From Cerioporus squamosus (taxonomy: Eukaryota > Basidiomycota > Agaricomycetes > Polyporales > Polyporaceae), in the NCBI GenBank assembly GCA_022592435.1, contig JABYQS010000161.1, positions 1-64,000 on the forward strand: DNA of 64,000 nt. Direction: 5' to 3'. Below the pieces are notes generated by a model, which saw only the letters and a program-made list of their open reading frames with translations, did not search any database and was not told where the DNA came from. Numbering within the stretch: the stretch's first letter is position 1; every line of letters begins with the position of its first letter. Shown here one piece after another: positions 10,481-23,357 of this stretch. Made by a program: the position numbers and the translations under genes.

Positions 10481-11701
10481 TCTCACTGAGAACCACTTGA
10501 GGCTGATTGGAAGGTTGCTCGCGGAGATAATGCAGATGATTCGGGGAGATATAGAGACAGCGGCACTGAACGAATGCACCTGTCGACGATGCCCTGCCTG
10601 ATGAAGTCTGTTGAGAGCTGCGCAGGTGACATGGCGGCGGACATTGGGGTGGGGGGCCGGTGCCAGCCCTGGCGAAGCACGACGCGCGTAGGCGCGAGTG
10701 CTGTTGCAGCTGCGCTACGTCGCTGGCGCACATATGATGTTCCACGAGCTCGAACCGGAGCTCGTGGACTGTTGGAAGCCAGGGAGTAGGAGGAATGGGG
10801 AGACGGAGCAGGAAACATGGAGTGCATGCTGATGGTGGTGATCAGGCGCCAACGGGTGCACCATAGCTCAGTTGGGAGGGGAGCATACGCCATAACTGGG
10901 AGAACCCGGATGCGAGCAAGGTGTGTGACCTAGAATTGAACGATGCGGAGAAGACGTCGACTAGGAGACAAACGTCCCAGGTGCCAGTGTGTCGGTGCGC
11001 ACAGATGCGATGGCGAGGCACGCAACAACAATCGAATGGTCGTCACCACCAACCTGAGTGTGCGCCAGGCATGACTGGGAAGGCGAGCGGGAAGGGCAGA
11101 CGGACGATGATAGCGTGTAAGTGCAACAATAAGAGATCGCACGCAGGTGGACGAAGCAGAAGACATCACTATGGACGTCGACCCCTCTAGCCACACCTGT
11201 GGTCTTGTGTCGTGTCGTGTTTAACACTTCCGGCTGCAAGCTGTTCCCTAAGCGCCATCATGTCGAGGGTGGGTCCGTCTACTGTTCTCCGGGACACGTC
11301 GTCGAGATGACGATGATGTGTCTGCGCAGCGCAGCAGCGAGACGTCTCGGGAAGCTTGGTGGAGACGACACTCTGCCCGGGAAAGTGTGATCGCCGCGGA
11401 AGGGGGAGAGAAGCGGAGGTTGGGAAGTGGGATGCGAGGATGTGAGTGAGAAAGTAAAGTACTACAGATAATATCAATGCCTGGCGAAGAAGTGAATGAA
11501 GATGAACATGCGTGGTAGTCCGTGATTGTCAGCGTGCTCTGCGTCCTGGCAGGGAACCGTCTTGTAGGTGTTGAACTAGTCGTGATACATAGTACAGGGC
11601 GTGCAGGCGGTATTCGGTGCGTCGGACACGCACGACAAGCTCTTGGAGCAAGATCGCGGAGTCACTCAGAATTTCTGCATCCTGGCAGCGGCGATGACCT
11701 G
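10481..11701. other. No gene recognised
   Basis: Short frames only (longest 136 codons, minus, 10483-10893), of low-complexity composition and without a family match. Confidence 0.3.
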
Positions 11702-12527
11702 CTACTGTTTCACCCGAGCGGCAGTTACGGCAGAGACGGCGGCAGCATGGCGCTGCTCGGCGGTGATGTGAGCCTCGTTCACGTGGCGGAGGTGGGCAGC
11801 CTCGGCCTCAGCCTGTCGAGCCTGAATTGCAACTGCTGTTGGGTCATCTCGAAGTAACAAATGGGTGTCATAGCTGTCAGGGTGGGGCACAATCAGTACC
11901 GATCTGGGAAAATCAAACGCGTACATACCCATATCCAGCACGGGCACCCGGCTCTACTTCTGTCCTCCTCCTCCCTCCTCCTCCTCCACCACCTCCGGTT
12001 CGACACCGGGGGAGCGTCCGACTTGAGATGGCGGTAGCCGCCAAGCAGCTCATCCCGCATCTGCTGCCCAGTCAGCCCAGACTCGATGCACTGATGGCGG
12101 ATTGCCCCGAGGCGGATCCTGTTGCTGCTGGTAGTGCAAGGCGTCGGGTGGAAGTCACCATCATTGTCGCTCTCGAACTTCTATAAGTTAGGTCATGCGC
12201 GCTCAGGTTAGAGAGCGTGCCGGGACAAATCCCTGTGGGCGTGAAATGACAAGCAGGGGAGCCAGTGCTGTGGTTGCCGTTGGGGGGTGTGCGGTAGGTA
12301 TACTCGTTGCGGCACGGGAGAGGTTGAGCGAGTTGAAGCTGCGGGAAGATGACGTGGGAGGTACTGTGTGATTGGGGAGGACGCGTACGGGACAGATGGG
12401 GATAGTATCGGGACACTCAGAGGCCAACAGAACGACGCCCGAGCGGGGAATGCGGCGGGTACTGGAGGTACTGCCAGTGGTAGTCGAGGCCTGAGGGAGC
12501 ATCATTATGGTGCGCCGACGGATCCAT
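11702..12527 (-). pseudogene. Decayed gene, function unknown
   Basis: Minus-strand coding-like blocks follow one another: from ATG 12527 an N-terminal block (MDPSAHHNDAPSGLDYHWQY...) broken by a TGA at 12419-12417; a block near 12170-11990 (RLGAIRHQCIESGLTGQQMR, then Arg/Glu runs from a GGA repeat); and an Ala/Glu-rich helix ending at 11702 (RQAEAEAAHLRHVNEAHI). The blocks are in different frames and I could not connect them by good introns; the (GGA)n tract near 11970 is a likely indel site. It lies just downstream of the Plavaka gene. Confidence 0.4.
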
Positions 12528-12559
12528 GAAGTCGGCGGGCTTGTTGAGATTCGGATGGC

Positions 12560-12945
12560 AAGACAGGAGAAGACGAAACGTGTGCATCATGCAATATGTT
12601 CGGTAGGTGAAAGGCATAGCGCAGGGTGGAGCAAGATGCTGAGGTACAGCATGCGGCACATTTTGAGCAACGGGAAAGACCAGGAGAGGGTAAGACGACC
12701 GCGAAACAACATGTATGTATGACGCGAAAGGTAGTCAAGACATACAGCGTGCAGTGTGTGTAACACAGTGTGAAAGGCCAGGAAAGTCAAGGCGAGCACG
12801 GAGAAACATGTAACTAAGACGCAGTAGGCATTCCAGACATGCAGCATGCGGTGTATGTAGAGCAGCGTGAAAGACCAGAGAAAGGGTAAGACAAGCGCGG
12901 GGCAGAATGTATGTAAGACGCGGTAGGTATCCCAGACGAGGGATA
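12560..12945 (+). repeat. ~97-bp tandem repeat, about 3.5 copies
   Basis: Copies align on ACAGCATGCGGCAC (12647), ACAGCGTGCAGTGT (12744) and GCAGCATGCGGTGT (12841), each followed by a GAAAGACCAGGA-like and a GTATGTAAGACGCGGTAGG-like block. The array ends about 100 bp from the stop of the Plavaka gene, so it may be that transposon's subterminal region. Confidence 0.55.
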
Positions 12946-13040
12946 CCATCGCACCTAGCGTGCAGATGAATGAAGAGTGCTACGTAGGTCGTCGCCTGGT
13001 ATCAATACTAGCTTGTACGGCTGAGAACAGAACAAGCGAG

Positions 13041-16000
13041 TTACTCTGGGGGAACGGTACAGTGAAGGAGGTCAAAAGCGTGGTGATCAACGAACTTGTT
13101 GACGAAGAAAGTGGAAAAGTGGTCCAAACTAGCATGGCTCTGGAGCTTCGGAGGGACGGGCCTTCCGACACTGACCCCAATCAGATGAGCGGCGCGGATG
13201 ATGGTGTTGAGATGGATGACGGAGAGAGACGGGTAGCGCCTTGTGGACCTGCCCACGCGATAGAATGCAGGTTCTACCACCCACATGCCGGTGTCCTCGT
13301 CAGGCTCGTCATCAGTCCGGAAGAACCATCGAACGACCGCGCAAGGATAGACAACTCCTTGATACTTGAATGAAAACAACAGGCGAACTCGGGCGACATC
13401 CATCCCGAGCAAGCCGGGGAGGTCATTCCGCTTGTTGACGAAGACGCAGTCGAACCGCGCGGCGTCCTTGCGCCATCTGGGTGTCGCGCGCACGAACTCC
13501 TGATGCATGCCATCCACACCACAGGCGTCGCTCGGTGCGTAGAACGTTGCAATAGCGGAGTAGAAGACGGAGATACGCTCGTTCTCGAAGGGGGGGCAGT
13601 CATTGATGTCGAGCGTGGCGCCAGAAACACCGGAGTTGGGGTTCAGTTGATGATACAAGAAGCGGCGGATATGGTCGCGTAGGTCCGGGATGCCGAACTC
13701 GTCGCCCAGGGCGTCCGCGGTGCTGGGATGGTTGCGTTCTGTATGACTACGTGAGCTGGGAGAACTGGCTGTATCCGTACACAATGCTTACGTGGCGTGA
13801 CAGTCAACGTCATGTGAGCGAGAACAGCGCTGCCTTCCTCTCCAGTGGCATGATCTCTGTCAGGTCCCGTCTGTCCCGGCGCGCGAGGATGGACGCGGTT
13901 CTTCTTGCGACGGCCAGTCATCTTCGCAGCTTGACTTTCTGGATCTTGGCACGAGAAATTCATGTCAGCGCTATGACAGGCTCGCAATATTGCGGGTAAC
14001 TTACAGAGAATGCTGCGTAGGGTTAGCAAGCAGTTGCCGTTCAACATACCCCGATTTGCGAAGTCGACGCGTGCCGCGGCTAGCTTGTCCAAACGTTGGT
14101 TTGCGGTGAGCATCTGTTCCAGTGCGTTGTAGCGGTTGGAGCGACGCCAAGGCTCCTTCACCGCCTTGATGTGCTTCGACTCTGTGATGGAGGAGCAAAG
14201 TCCATTCGGGGCTCCGAACTCCCAGATCCGGTCGACATAGTGTTCGAGAGAGTGTTGTCGTGGCAAGGAGAAGCCCTTACGGACACCCGTGGTCCGGAAG
14301 ATCTCCCGGTGCTGCCGGAACTTGACCAGACAAGCTGTCATCATCTCCGTCGTGCGGCTGTCATGAATCTCGCGCCTGGCCAAGTAGCAGAACTCGGTGA
14401 AGTAGCGGATAGTCAGGACAATGTCGGAGGGTACAAGACCGTCGATGGCTGGGAGATACACCTGCACAAGTCAACCACGAGCGTTAGCGCTAAGCATGCG
14501 AAGCTGGGTTCGAGGATTACCTTCATCAAGGCTTTTGAGTCATCACCTGTCCACTGTTTGAAGCCCCGCCCTTCGTGGAAGTGGCGAAGCTTGGAGAACG
14601 ACGGCACCACGGCGATACTGAGAAGTCTCAACGAGGTCAGTCGGATCAAGCTGAGAAAGAGAGCAAAGGGGTAGTGCTCACCGGCGGTCGATCTCGGCCA
14701 TGATCTTGGCAGATTTCGTGTCTCCGTGAGTACGCTTCAGGTACACTTCGACCCACAACACGAGGTGGTCCTTGAATGTGCCCTTGATCAACTGATGGAG
14801 GATGTCGGGAGACAACAGCTCATGGATGTCGGCGCGAGGAAAGTCGTTCGTAAAAGGCTGCATATTCAAGATCCACTGTATATGAGCAAAATATAGATAT
14901 CATCCTACTCAGACCCGACTCACTACAACGTCCCCAACAATGCCATATTCGTGCCAAAGCGGGCCGAGATCAAACTCACGCGCCATGAAGTCCGTGACCC
15001 GCCGTGTACGACGAACTGCGAGAGCCGAGTCATCGAGTTCCTTGCTCAGTGCTGTACAGCTGCGATAGCGAATCACTCAGCATCATCGGACCTGTGACAA
15101 CAGAATAATAGGCTTACACAGCGCACCATCCCTGAACGATGCTCGCCACCAACGCCTGCTCGGGATAATCGGCGATATACGGCCCCAGTCCATAGATGAC
15201 TTTCCTGAAGTGATTGTCGCCGCAGCGCACGATCTCGGGCTTCTTCATCCCGCGGCGGAGGGAGAGGAGGATGCGAGAGAGCGAGGATTGAAAAAGCTGC
15301 CGGCGAAATTTGCGAAATTCCGCGCAGTCTGCGTGCTGTCGGGTCGCTACGCAGGGATGAAGTCAGTAAGCAGTCTCAGAAAGAGGAACGCACTGCTGCT
15401 CACTCTTGGGAATCGCGAGAAAGGCAATGACTGCAACAGCGTTGCGATGAGCGCGGCGAACATTGTTGTGAACGTTGCCAATGGAAAGGTAGAGTGGGTA
15501 GTAGTCGTTCTGGCCGGTGGCCACGGAAACGGTGGTCTTGTCGCTGCCCAGGATGATCGGCACGAATGAAGAGTCTGCTGTGTTGGGCAACTGCTTGATG
15601 TGGTCCTGTGTGTCCGTGAGTTTCACGTATCAACCAACGCCGCGCTCCCAAGTCGACGTACCGCTTGTCTCCACGCCCAGTCGCCACCCATGAAGTTCTT
15701 CAAGCGCCTCTCCCCGTCAGGGCCGAACTCGCGAACGGGGCACCAGTCGATCTCGTCCTTGAAGCTCGGATTGGCGAGCATCTGCTTCACAATGGCGTGA
15801 GGATCGCGGAAGTGTACTGTGTGCATGTCGGTCATCCACGATGGGACGCGCGTGTTGGGTTTCTCTCCGCCATACGACAACTTGAAGCTCTGCCACCGGA
15901 CGTCGCCAACGGAGATGTTGTCGATTGTGTCGTACAGATCGTCGTGGTTCTTGAACGGAGCCGGCTCACGATGGTGCAACAACGACGCTGTCCAGAGGTT

Positions 16001-17030
16001 CAGCAGCGCGTCGATGTTCTTGGCCGGCATCTGCTCCTTCTGGTACAGCAGCTCCGCCAACTCGAAGGACACGCGGTCTTTGAAGGGAAACCAGTCGTCC
16101 ATGGCGTGAACGGAAGGCGGAGACGGAGGGGCAGTATCCGGCAGGACGTTGCCGTCGATGTCGCAGAATTTACCTGGTGTTGAGGGCATGTGAGTTTTGG
16201 GATAAGGCATGCGAGGATGACCACTCACCGTTGACGTGCTCGTGCTTGTCGTTCGGACTGTCTTCGCCGTCTTCATCGAGGGGAGGTCCATCCTCCGCAA
16301 CGGGGCTAGTAGCGGGAGCCTCGTCGTGGTCAAGCTGGTCCTGAAAGAGCAGTTGAATCCTTCGTTCGCGGAGACATAAGAAGTAACACGTACAAAAGCA
16401 TTGACCCCACTATCGTCACGGTCAGCCTGACCATCGTTGTCGACTGCCTGACCAAAGTCCAACCTGGTGTCGGCCTCTTCCTCTTCCTCTTCGTATATTT
16501 CATCGTCCTCATCGTCCGAGACTGGAAGAAGCTCGGGCAGTTCCGCGTCGTCAACCTCCGGCTCGCTCTTCTCGCCGTCCAGGATTACAGGTTCATCTTC
16601 CTCCTCCGAGTCCTCAGATGAAGACGCACTCCTAGCACCGAAGCCGAAGTCAGGCTGGGGCAAAGGCGAATCTGGCCGAATGTCGGAGAAGCTGAGTAGA
16701 CTCGGGCATCAGCCGGAGAGACGGCTCGGATAGTGACATGTCAACTTACCGTCCCGAAACAAGCAGGGTATTGGCATGGATACGGCGTCGTTGGAGCGGA
16801 GTACGGAATGGGAGAGCGGCAAGGTCGGGACCTTCATCTTCGTCGTCGGCGTCGGACTCAGAGTTGGAGTCTAAGTTGACAGGGAGCAGAGGCGGCAGCC
16901 TGAGGTCGTCAGTGACGTCGGTCCACTCGGGATGGCAACGGCGGAGATGCAAGGTGTAGCCAGTTCGATTTTTGAGGGGATTCTTGATAGCACGAAGGCA
17001 GCCGGGAACAGGGCAGGGGTACGTTGGCAT
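13041..17030 (-). CDS. Plavaka-type transposase, apparently intact, 1105 aa, 12 exons
   Basis: ATG 17030. Exons (minus): 17030-16750, 16691-16394, 16340-16229, 16173-15662, 15605-15404, 15346-15118, 15059-14924, 14875-14682, 14617-14521, 14461-14050, 13938-13792, 13738-13041. All phases fit (3318 nt, 1106 codons, no internal stop). Domains in order: N-terminal C2H2 finger ([12 protein letters not shown]...HLRRCH), acidic linker, a transposase core with [44 protein letters not shown], a helical region with [19 protein letters not shown] and [19 protein letters not shown], and a C-terminal domain ending VNKFVDHHA. Family: CACTA-related Plavaka DDE transposases of mushrooms. The 111-nt intron 14049-13939 could instead be two introns around a mini-exon. 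Element ends were not found. Confidence 0.85.
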
Positions 17031-18150
17031 CGTCGCTGGCGAGAGGGGATACTGAAAGTTGAGTAGTGTAGACACGACATCGCAAACCAGCCATCTTATG
17101 TACTTCAGCGGACACCCTTCGCCCAAACACTCAGAGTGACGCACGCAGTAAATGCTCAAGCTTGGGCCCCCATTTTGCAGGTGATTGAACCGCTTTTTTC
17201 GAGAACGTGAATTCACGAGGCGAGGTGCAGTAGAGGGCGTGCCAGGTGGTGATCTCACCAATTGGGTATATCGCGGAGATCTCTGCCGCTGCGGTGCTAG
17301 ATAAGGAGCTTCACTACCTGGAAGGCATTGACCTAGTAATACAAGGACGGGAGTGAAACAACGGCCTTGCATCAGCACCACCGCTACGCCGAACTGGAGG
17401 GATCAACGAAGCGGAAATGAAACGAAGTGGATAGCTGGTCAAAGGAGTCATACCGTGATGGAACAATACAACTCACTGAAGCCTCAAAACTGTCTACAGA
17501 TAGAAGAACCTAGACGATTCTGTCAACTTCGCAAACCACAGAAGCATCAGGGATGGCCTTACCAGGAGCACGGAAATCATGGAGCTGATACATATGCCGA
17601 AGAGAGCCCCAGATGTAGGAGTTCTGTGGCAAGGGGGAACTGACGGGTGCGACGACAGGACGAGGGCGTGTTCAGTGGTGGGAGGACGCATAGCATACGC
17701 GGCTTGATTGCGAGCGTGCGAGCAAGGAGTGAACGGCTCACTGTGCCATTTGTGAGTGTTCCACCGTTGATCTGCGTTGAGCCTGTTCGCGTTCGGGGTG
17801 AAGGAAGTGGGACGGCAGACTGAGACATGGTGAACAGTCGTGATGCGGTCTGGCGTCAGTACGGAGGCTGCATGTCGTTAGCCATGTCCCCGACCTAGCT
17901 GTAGAAGCTCCTCAGTGTCATGTGGGTCGTGCTCCGAGTGACTTCCGCCTTCATAAGCTGTTCCCGGGCAACTAGGAGACTGGCATCGACGTTGGGGCCG
18001 TGCCAATGGAGGGTAAACATAAACCGGTTGCACTCTCCGGACGATCGTCTCCACCTCTTCTACCATCTGTAGTGTGCTCTCGTACTTCAACGTGGTCGAA
18101 TCGGTATAGTGGAGGAGGCTCTGGAAGAGGTGGGGGTACTTGAGCAGTCG
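17031..18150. other. Upstream flank of the Plavaka gene; no gene
   Basis: The transposase frame stays open upstream to 17381, but that stretch does not look coding and the [11 protein letters not shown] start is typical. From 17400 to 18150 I see only short overlapping frames. Confidence 0.3.
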
Positions 18151-18620
18151 TTAGAAGGATTTCGAAAGCGAGATCACGAAGCCATGTTCGCCCTTCTTCG
18201 ATGTGGTAAGCCCGAGCGTTTGAAGATACTGGCAGACTTCCATCCAATGCGCTGCGTCCTGCTTCCTCGGCTTCTTGCGTGCAGCTGCAAGCGAGAGTGC
18301 GTTGTCGACTTGTTCACACGCTCGCTCGAGATGCAAGATGTATGGGGAATCGTAGAAGTGCACAATATGTGACTATATCTGGTGAGTATCGTCGTAGCTT
18401 AGTACCCGAAAACAAGACATACACTTACATTTGACACGAAGACATTCGCCAATGATCGGACCGCGCATATCTTCCGCAAGCCTTCGCTGAGATGGACATG
18501 ATCCTCAATCTACCGCCCTCCATAACTTCACGGCATCTTCTGAAGCCTTCGGACAATCGCGCGGGTGGAGCCGCTTCACGGATGATCGTACGCAACCCGT
18601 GGTGCTCTTCTTGAGCTTCC
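18151..18620 (-). pseudogene. Frameshifted gene remnant, function unknown
   Basis: Two coherent minus-strand blocks: about 18615-18505 (contains PKASEDAVKLWRAVD) and about 18505-18435 (EDHVHLSEGLRKICAVRSLA). They are in different frames, separated by one extra base near 18506. A normal intron (GTAAGT...ATATAG, about 18429-18379) then joins to a third block (HFYDSPYILHLERACEQVDN) ending at the stop at 18151. No family recognised. The single-base break suggests recent decay or a sequence error. Confidence 0.4.
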
Positions 18621-21565
18621 TCAGTACACAGGCTGTCCCCGTGCTGTTCATCTTCAAGGAAGGAGGAGGCTTGTCGTAGTCGCGATCCCGGTCGCCCTAG
18701 CGAGTGCTCCGAGGAACTCATCTGGGAAGCGCGAGGTGGAGGAGTAGCGACTAGCTGAACGGAAAGGGTGTTCCTCGGTTGCGTCGGAAGGTGAACGCGG
18801 ATGGTTGTGCTTGGCTGCATGCGGTTGTCCACTTCTTCTTCTGCCGCGATTATGGACTCGCCGTCGACGTCTGGATGGTTGTTCTGAGGTGAACCCTTAC
18901 ACGTCGGTAGGGAAGAGTGGGAGCGCTCTCCTGTAGGGAGTGGAGGAAACGGGCGGCTGTGGGGAGACGTTCGCGGGGTTCCTGAGGAGTAGCAGGACGG
19001 CAATCGTCGTATACGCCCAGGGGTGTTGTGCCCAGTGGCGACAGGTAATGCGATGAATGGATGCAGGAAGGGCTTGATGATAGTCTTCATATTGAGCAGT
19101 CCTACTAAGTATTTGCAAGACGCTCGCAACAAGAAACAAGACGTGTATGAGCTTGCTACTCACCGTTCTTCGCCAGCCACGATCCCCCACAAGACCTCTT
19201 GCCGTGCCCGTTCTCGCCGACCGAGGTTTCATACAAGATCATCCTCAGGAATTATGCTCCATGATTGCGCTGTGATAACGCCGGCCGTCGATCCCGCACC
19301 ATTCCAATTGTTGACGATGCGACAAGGCGTAAAGAAGATGGCGGGGCAGTTGGCGAAGAGAGACCTGGATATCGGAGGCGTTGAGAGGACGAGATGAGTC
19401 GCGAGAGCGTTCCTGCGCAGAAGCAGGCTAACAGGGTAAGTTCAAGGAGGGAATTAACCGATAAACCTGGAGAGCGACAGTCGTCCATAGGATGATAAGG
19501 CGGATGAAGGCGGGGGAATGATGGAAACGGTGGGGGTCGGTGGAACGTCGGTCGATTATCCCTGATGGCTGCGCAACGGGCGCGAGCGAGTGATATATTT
19601 CTCGAGGTTGCGTCAGGCGCCGCCTTCACCAGCGCAGGGATCGCACATGGAGTTGCTGGAAGAGACTCTCACCCTCATGCATGAGATGCTGCTCAATCTC
19701 CCAACGAGTGCGAGGAGGCAGAAGAGGAGGCGTGGACTGCACAGGTATCCGAGTCAATGTCGAGGACGATCTGTAATAAATCCAGGTCGTCAGCACGATC
19801 TCACACAGATGATTAGGGACAGATATTAACCTTGTGAGAATTACACTACGTTGATGCCGGTCAGGAGAGGGCAAAAACACATGATCCTCGTGCTCGTACG
19901 ACTGCTCGAGTTCCAGCCTTCCACCGACCGCCCATGATCGAAACCACCATCACTGATCTCACCCCTTCTCCGCATACTGTGTACGAAGCCTCGTCTTCAC
20001 CAATCCTCGACATCCAATCCCCTGCGGTAGACTCGAGAGCATGTATACTCAAGCGGGGTCTTGTCGCGTGTAGATGGACAGCTTCAGGGCTGGTACCATC
20101 CTCCTTGTAGAGGGTGTGGAGCGGGGGCGCGAGACGTTTCTCACACACTTCTTGACTGGTGGGAGGTTGACCGTGGGCGGTGGGACCTTGGCGACCTCGC
20201 GGACGGTGCCGGACGTACACGCGGCAAGCCTCGGGTGCCAACTCAGGCTTCGCCTTCATCAGAATGTTGAGGAACTTGAAAAGGAAGCAGCGGACGTGAC
20301 GGCAAAGCCCAAAAGCTTCACCATGCCGCCGCCAGTCGATCGTGTTCGTCAAGGGCCTCGCAGGCACCGCGCGAGCCACCGATCCTGCGTACTGGAGATC
20401 CAACGTGAGATCGACCACGCGCGAGGTCCAGTAGCATGAGCAACTTACCGGTAGGGAGGAGAGGACTAGGAACTGGGGAATGGGGACGGGGACTCGACGC
20501 CTACGTGAGGACCGAGGCTGACTCGAAGATATTGCGTGGCGTAGGCTCGCTTCATCGCCTATTCCTACTCTGCAGTCCTCTTGCGCGTTGCGCACTGAGA
20601 GCGATGCTCGTACAGCGCGCGTCTCATATCCAGTCGTCCAACCTGTCCGAGCACCCGCGGAGCGTCCCAGTTCCGCACGCATCGCGCATGGACGCACGGG
20701 CGCATGGAGAGCGCACAATATCCACGGCAAGTGGGAGCATAACTTGTTGGCACAGGGAGGACATTACTTCTCAAGTCATCGAGTACGATGCTGGAGCATA
20801 GATGCAGCGGCCACTGGCACGGGCCAGCGCAGGCCGCGCTTGAACCGTCAATCGTCCACCTGTCTGGTCGAGCCCCCATATTCACGCACTTCTTGGAGTG
20901 AACAGAACCCGATGACGGACGGTAAGATGAGATGTAAAGCCCCCAGCCAGAGCAGAACGACTCACCATGCGTCAGTCACCTCAAGTGCCATTGCGCAAGC
21001 CCAACATACTGCAGCCTCTCGTAGCTCCCACCCCTCCTCGTTCCTACTCCGAAGTAAACGAGCTTGCAGACGTTCAGGAGATGTCGATGAGGTATGATGG
21101 GTTGCCAGTGATGTCAGTAGTAAGTCTTGACTTGGAGGATCCAGCAATCCCGGTGTGGTGATCCATGCTAGTCGGTATACGTAGAGAAAGTGGGATCATG
21201 TCGCTGAGCCAGGACGTAGCGACGAGTTCGAAGTGAGTGACGGCAGAAACATAGCAAATGACTGGTACGCAGATCTCGGTGATAGAGGGAGAGGTCTCTG
21301 GGCGCTTCAACAGCTCTGTTTGGCTTGGGCGAGACAAACAAATGAACTTCGCGAGCACAACTCTATTCATGACCAATCTAAACAATGACTCAACGCCGTG
21401 ACAACAGGAGGTATCAGATACACATAGATACATAGCACATGCCAAGAAGGTTGGGTCTGCCGTGTGGAACCTCGACGAGACTACGCGCATCCGCCTACTA
21501 CGACTCATACCCAACCCGACGCGCTCGTCCCACTGAGACCTCAGCTCGAACAATGCGCGCGGCCA
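18621..21565. other. No firm gene; scattered coding-like fragments
   Basis: A minus-strand block at 19232-18897 contains a hydrophobic segment (PWAYTTIAVLLLLRNP) that could be a membrane exon. A 289-codon minus frame (20730-19861) spans a perfect intron-like GTAAGT...CTCCAG and matches no family. I could not build a gene from either. Confidence 0.25.
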
Positions 21566-23357
21566 TTAGGCGTAATAGAATTCAGGCTCTAAGTCCCGCA
21601 GGGAAATTGCGGTGAGTCTGGATCCTATAAGGGTCAAGGCGTCAACAACCATCAGCATTGACGACACTGATGGAAACGTACTCAAGACGTAGGGCGGAAG
21701 GACAGCATGAGCCGCCTCACGTCGTCTAAGGAACAAAGCGATGAGCAAGGGATCGACGCACAGACACGCTACGTACCGTTCGTACTTGCCGTACCCAGGG
21801 TAGTATGGCACAAGGTCATTGAATGCACGCCGCAGAGCGACTGTGATCTCGTGGCCGCGGTCGAGCTTGTACTCCACGACCTGCGTCCGGATCTCTTGCA
21901 GGGGATGCTTCGGAGGAGCGTCGATCTGGTACTTCCCCTCTTCAAACCCAGCGCCAGCGAATGCCGGCAGAGTGATAGAGCGGAGACAACGGCAATGAAA
22001 CGTGACGTGACCCAGAGTTGCGAGCTCCGGGACGGGCGAGCCGCGCTCGCTTTGGAAGCTGAGACCCAGCTTCTTGATGTTGGGCCATGCAGCCGACATC
22101 TTGCGGAGGTGGTCGTCGGTGTAGCGGAAGACGTGATTGGGGAAGTTCAAGATGACGTGCTCCAGCTGGTGAACACCGAGGAGAGGCTCGATGTGGTAGA
22201 TGAAGTCGGTGTTCTCCGGGTAGTACAAGTGGGCGAGCGACTGCAGATCGACCCGGCGCAGCGTGGTACCGGCGGAGGGGCAAACCATCAACAGAACGTC
22301 GAAGATAGCGGAGGAACCGGTCTGAGAAGACAGTTGCAACTCGCTCAACTCGGCCATTTGTGTAGCCGGTTCGAGCTCCTCGGACGCTGCGAAGTACACA
22401 TTAACCACTGAACGCGACATTAAGAGCGGACAAAACTTACTCTCAACGTCGATGCGGTGCACCTTCAAACCATGAAGAGATTGGAAGAAGTTGAGCGCCA
22501 GGGTAACGGTGAGGGTGCCATAGGCCTCAATGCCGAGGTAGCGGAGGTCGGGCGAGATGCTGGCGGCCGTCATACAGACACGCGTCACCCAACCGGAGAA
22601 CGCCACAGAAGAGTCTTGCGCGTCAGGGAAATCGTATGTCTGGATGTAGAGGCGTTCGAGGGAAGGAGCAAGGACGAACATGAGGTCGTTGTTGCGGGCG
22701 GTGGCTTCCATCCACTCCAACTCAATGAGAGAGCAGAAGAGGGCTGAGGAGTCGGGGAAGAGCGTGGACAGGAAGGCAAAAGTACCAGGCGTGACTGTGA
22801 CGGTGCTGACCTCGACGGCTTTGACGTGCGACGCGTAGAAACCCATCTTCGGCAACTGGTAACTTCTGATGATGGCGTTGATGTTACGCTGAATGAAGCT
22901 AGAACACGATCGGCGATCATGAGATCTTTGGTGCAGCGAGACATACACATGAAACTCACGAGAGATATGCATCGCCTAGGAGGTAGCTGCGAGGTAGTCC
23001 ATAATTATAGTAGCGGAGGTTGAGTAGATTGAGAAGGACGTGGATGTTTTTGCCGAGATCGCGCCATATCTCCGGTACGAGGCCCAGGAAGGAGTTCTTA
23101 CTGATCGTAAGGAGTTTGAAAAGCTCCCCCTTCGTGGCGTCAGCGGCGAAAGCGCCCCAGATCTGCATACCGAGCTCTTTACAGGCGAAGACGCGCTCGG
23201 CCGGCGAGAGATCGGCCTCCTCGCGCATGTCTGGGGGCGCATTGGAAGGGATGTGCCTTCCTGACGACGTGAGGGCGGTGAAGACATAGTCGCGGGGCTT
23301 GATGGGCCCATTGTGTACGCGTCGGCCCGGGGTCTGGATGTTGGCGACTTCAGTCAT
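21566..23357 (-). CDS. F-box/leucine-rich-repeat-like protein
   Basis: ATG 23357. Exon 1 (to about 22973) carries an F-box-like helix set (LFKLLTISKNSFLGLVPEIW); F-box proteins are substrate adaptors of SCF ubiquitin ligases, a role inferred here. An intron begins GTGAGT at about 22972; the acceptor is uncertain (either CAAAG, giving a 34-nt intron, or ATCAG further on; both keep the frame). The second part shows irregular Leu-rich repeats (LRRVDLQSLAHLYYP, LEHVILNFPN, LRSITLPAFAG) and ends EPEFYYA. A 54-nt intron at 22440-22387 (GTAAGT...TCGCAG) is stop-free and a multiple of three, so retention would add 18 residues. Mushroom genomes carry hundreds of such genes. Confidence 0.7.

Noticed and set aside
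19861..20730. 289-codon minus-strand frame as a single-exon gene
   Set aside because: Contains a canonical GTAAGT...CTCCAG intron, matches no family and shows several mutually open frames in GC-rich sequence.
21707..22411. 234-codon plus-strand frame
   Set aside because: Antisense of the F-box gene, with no family features.
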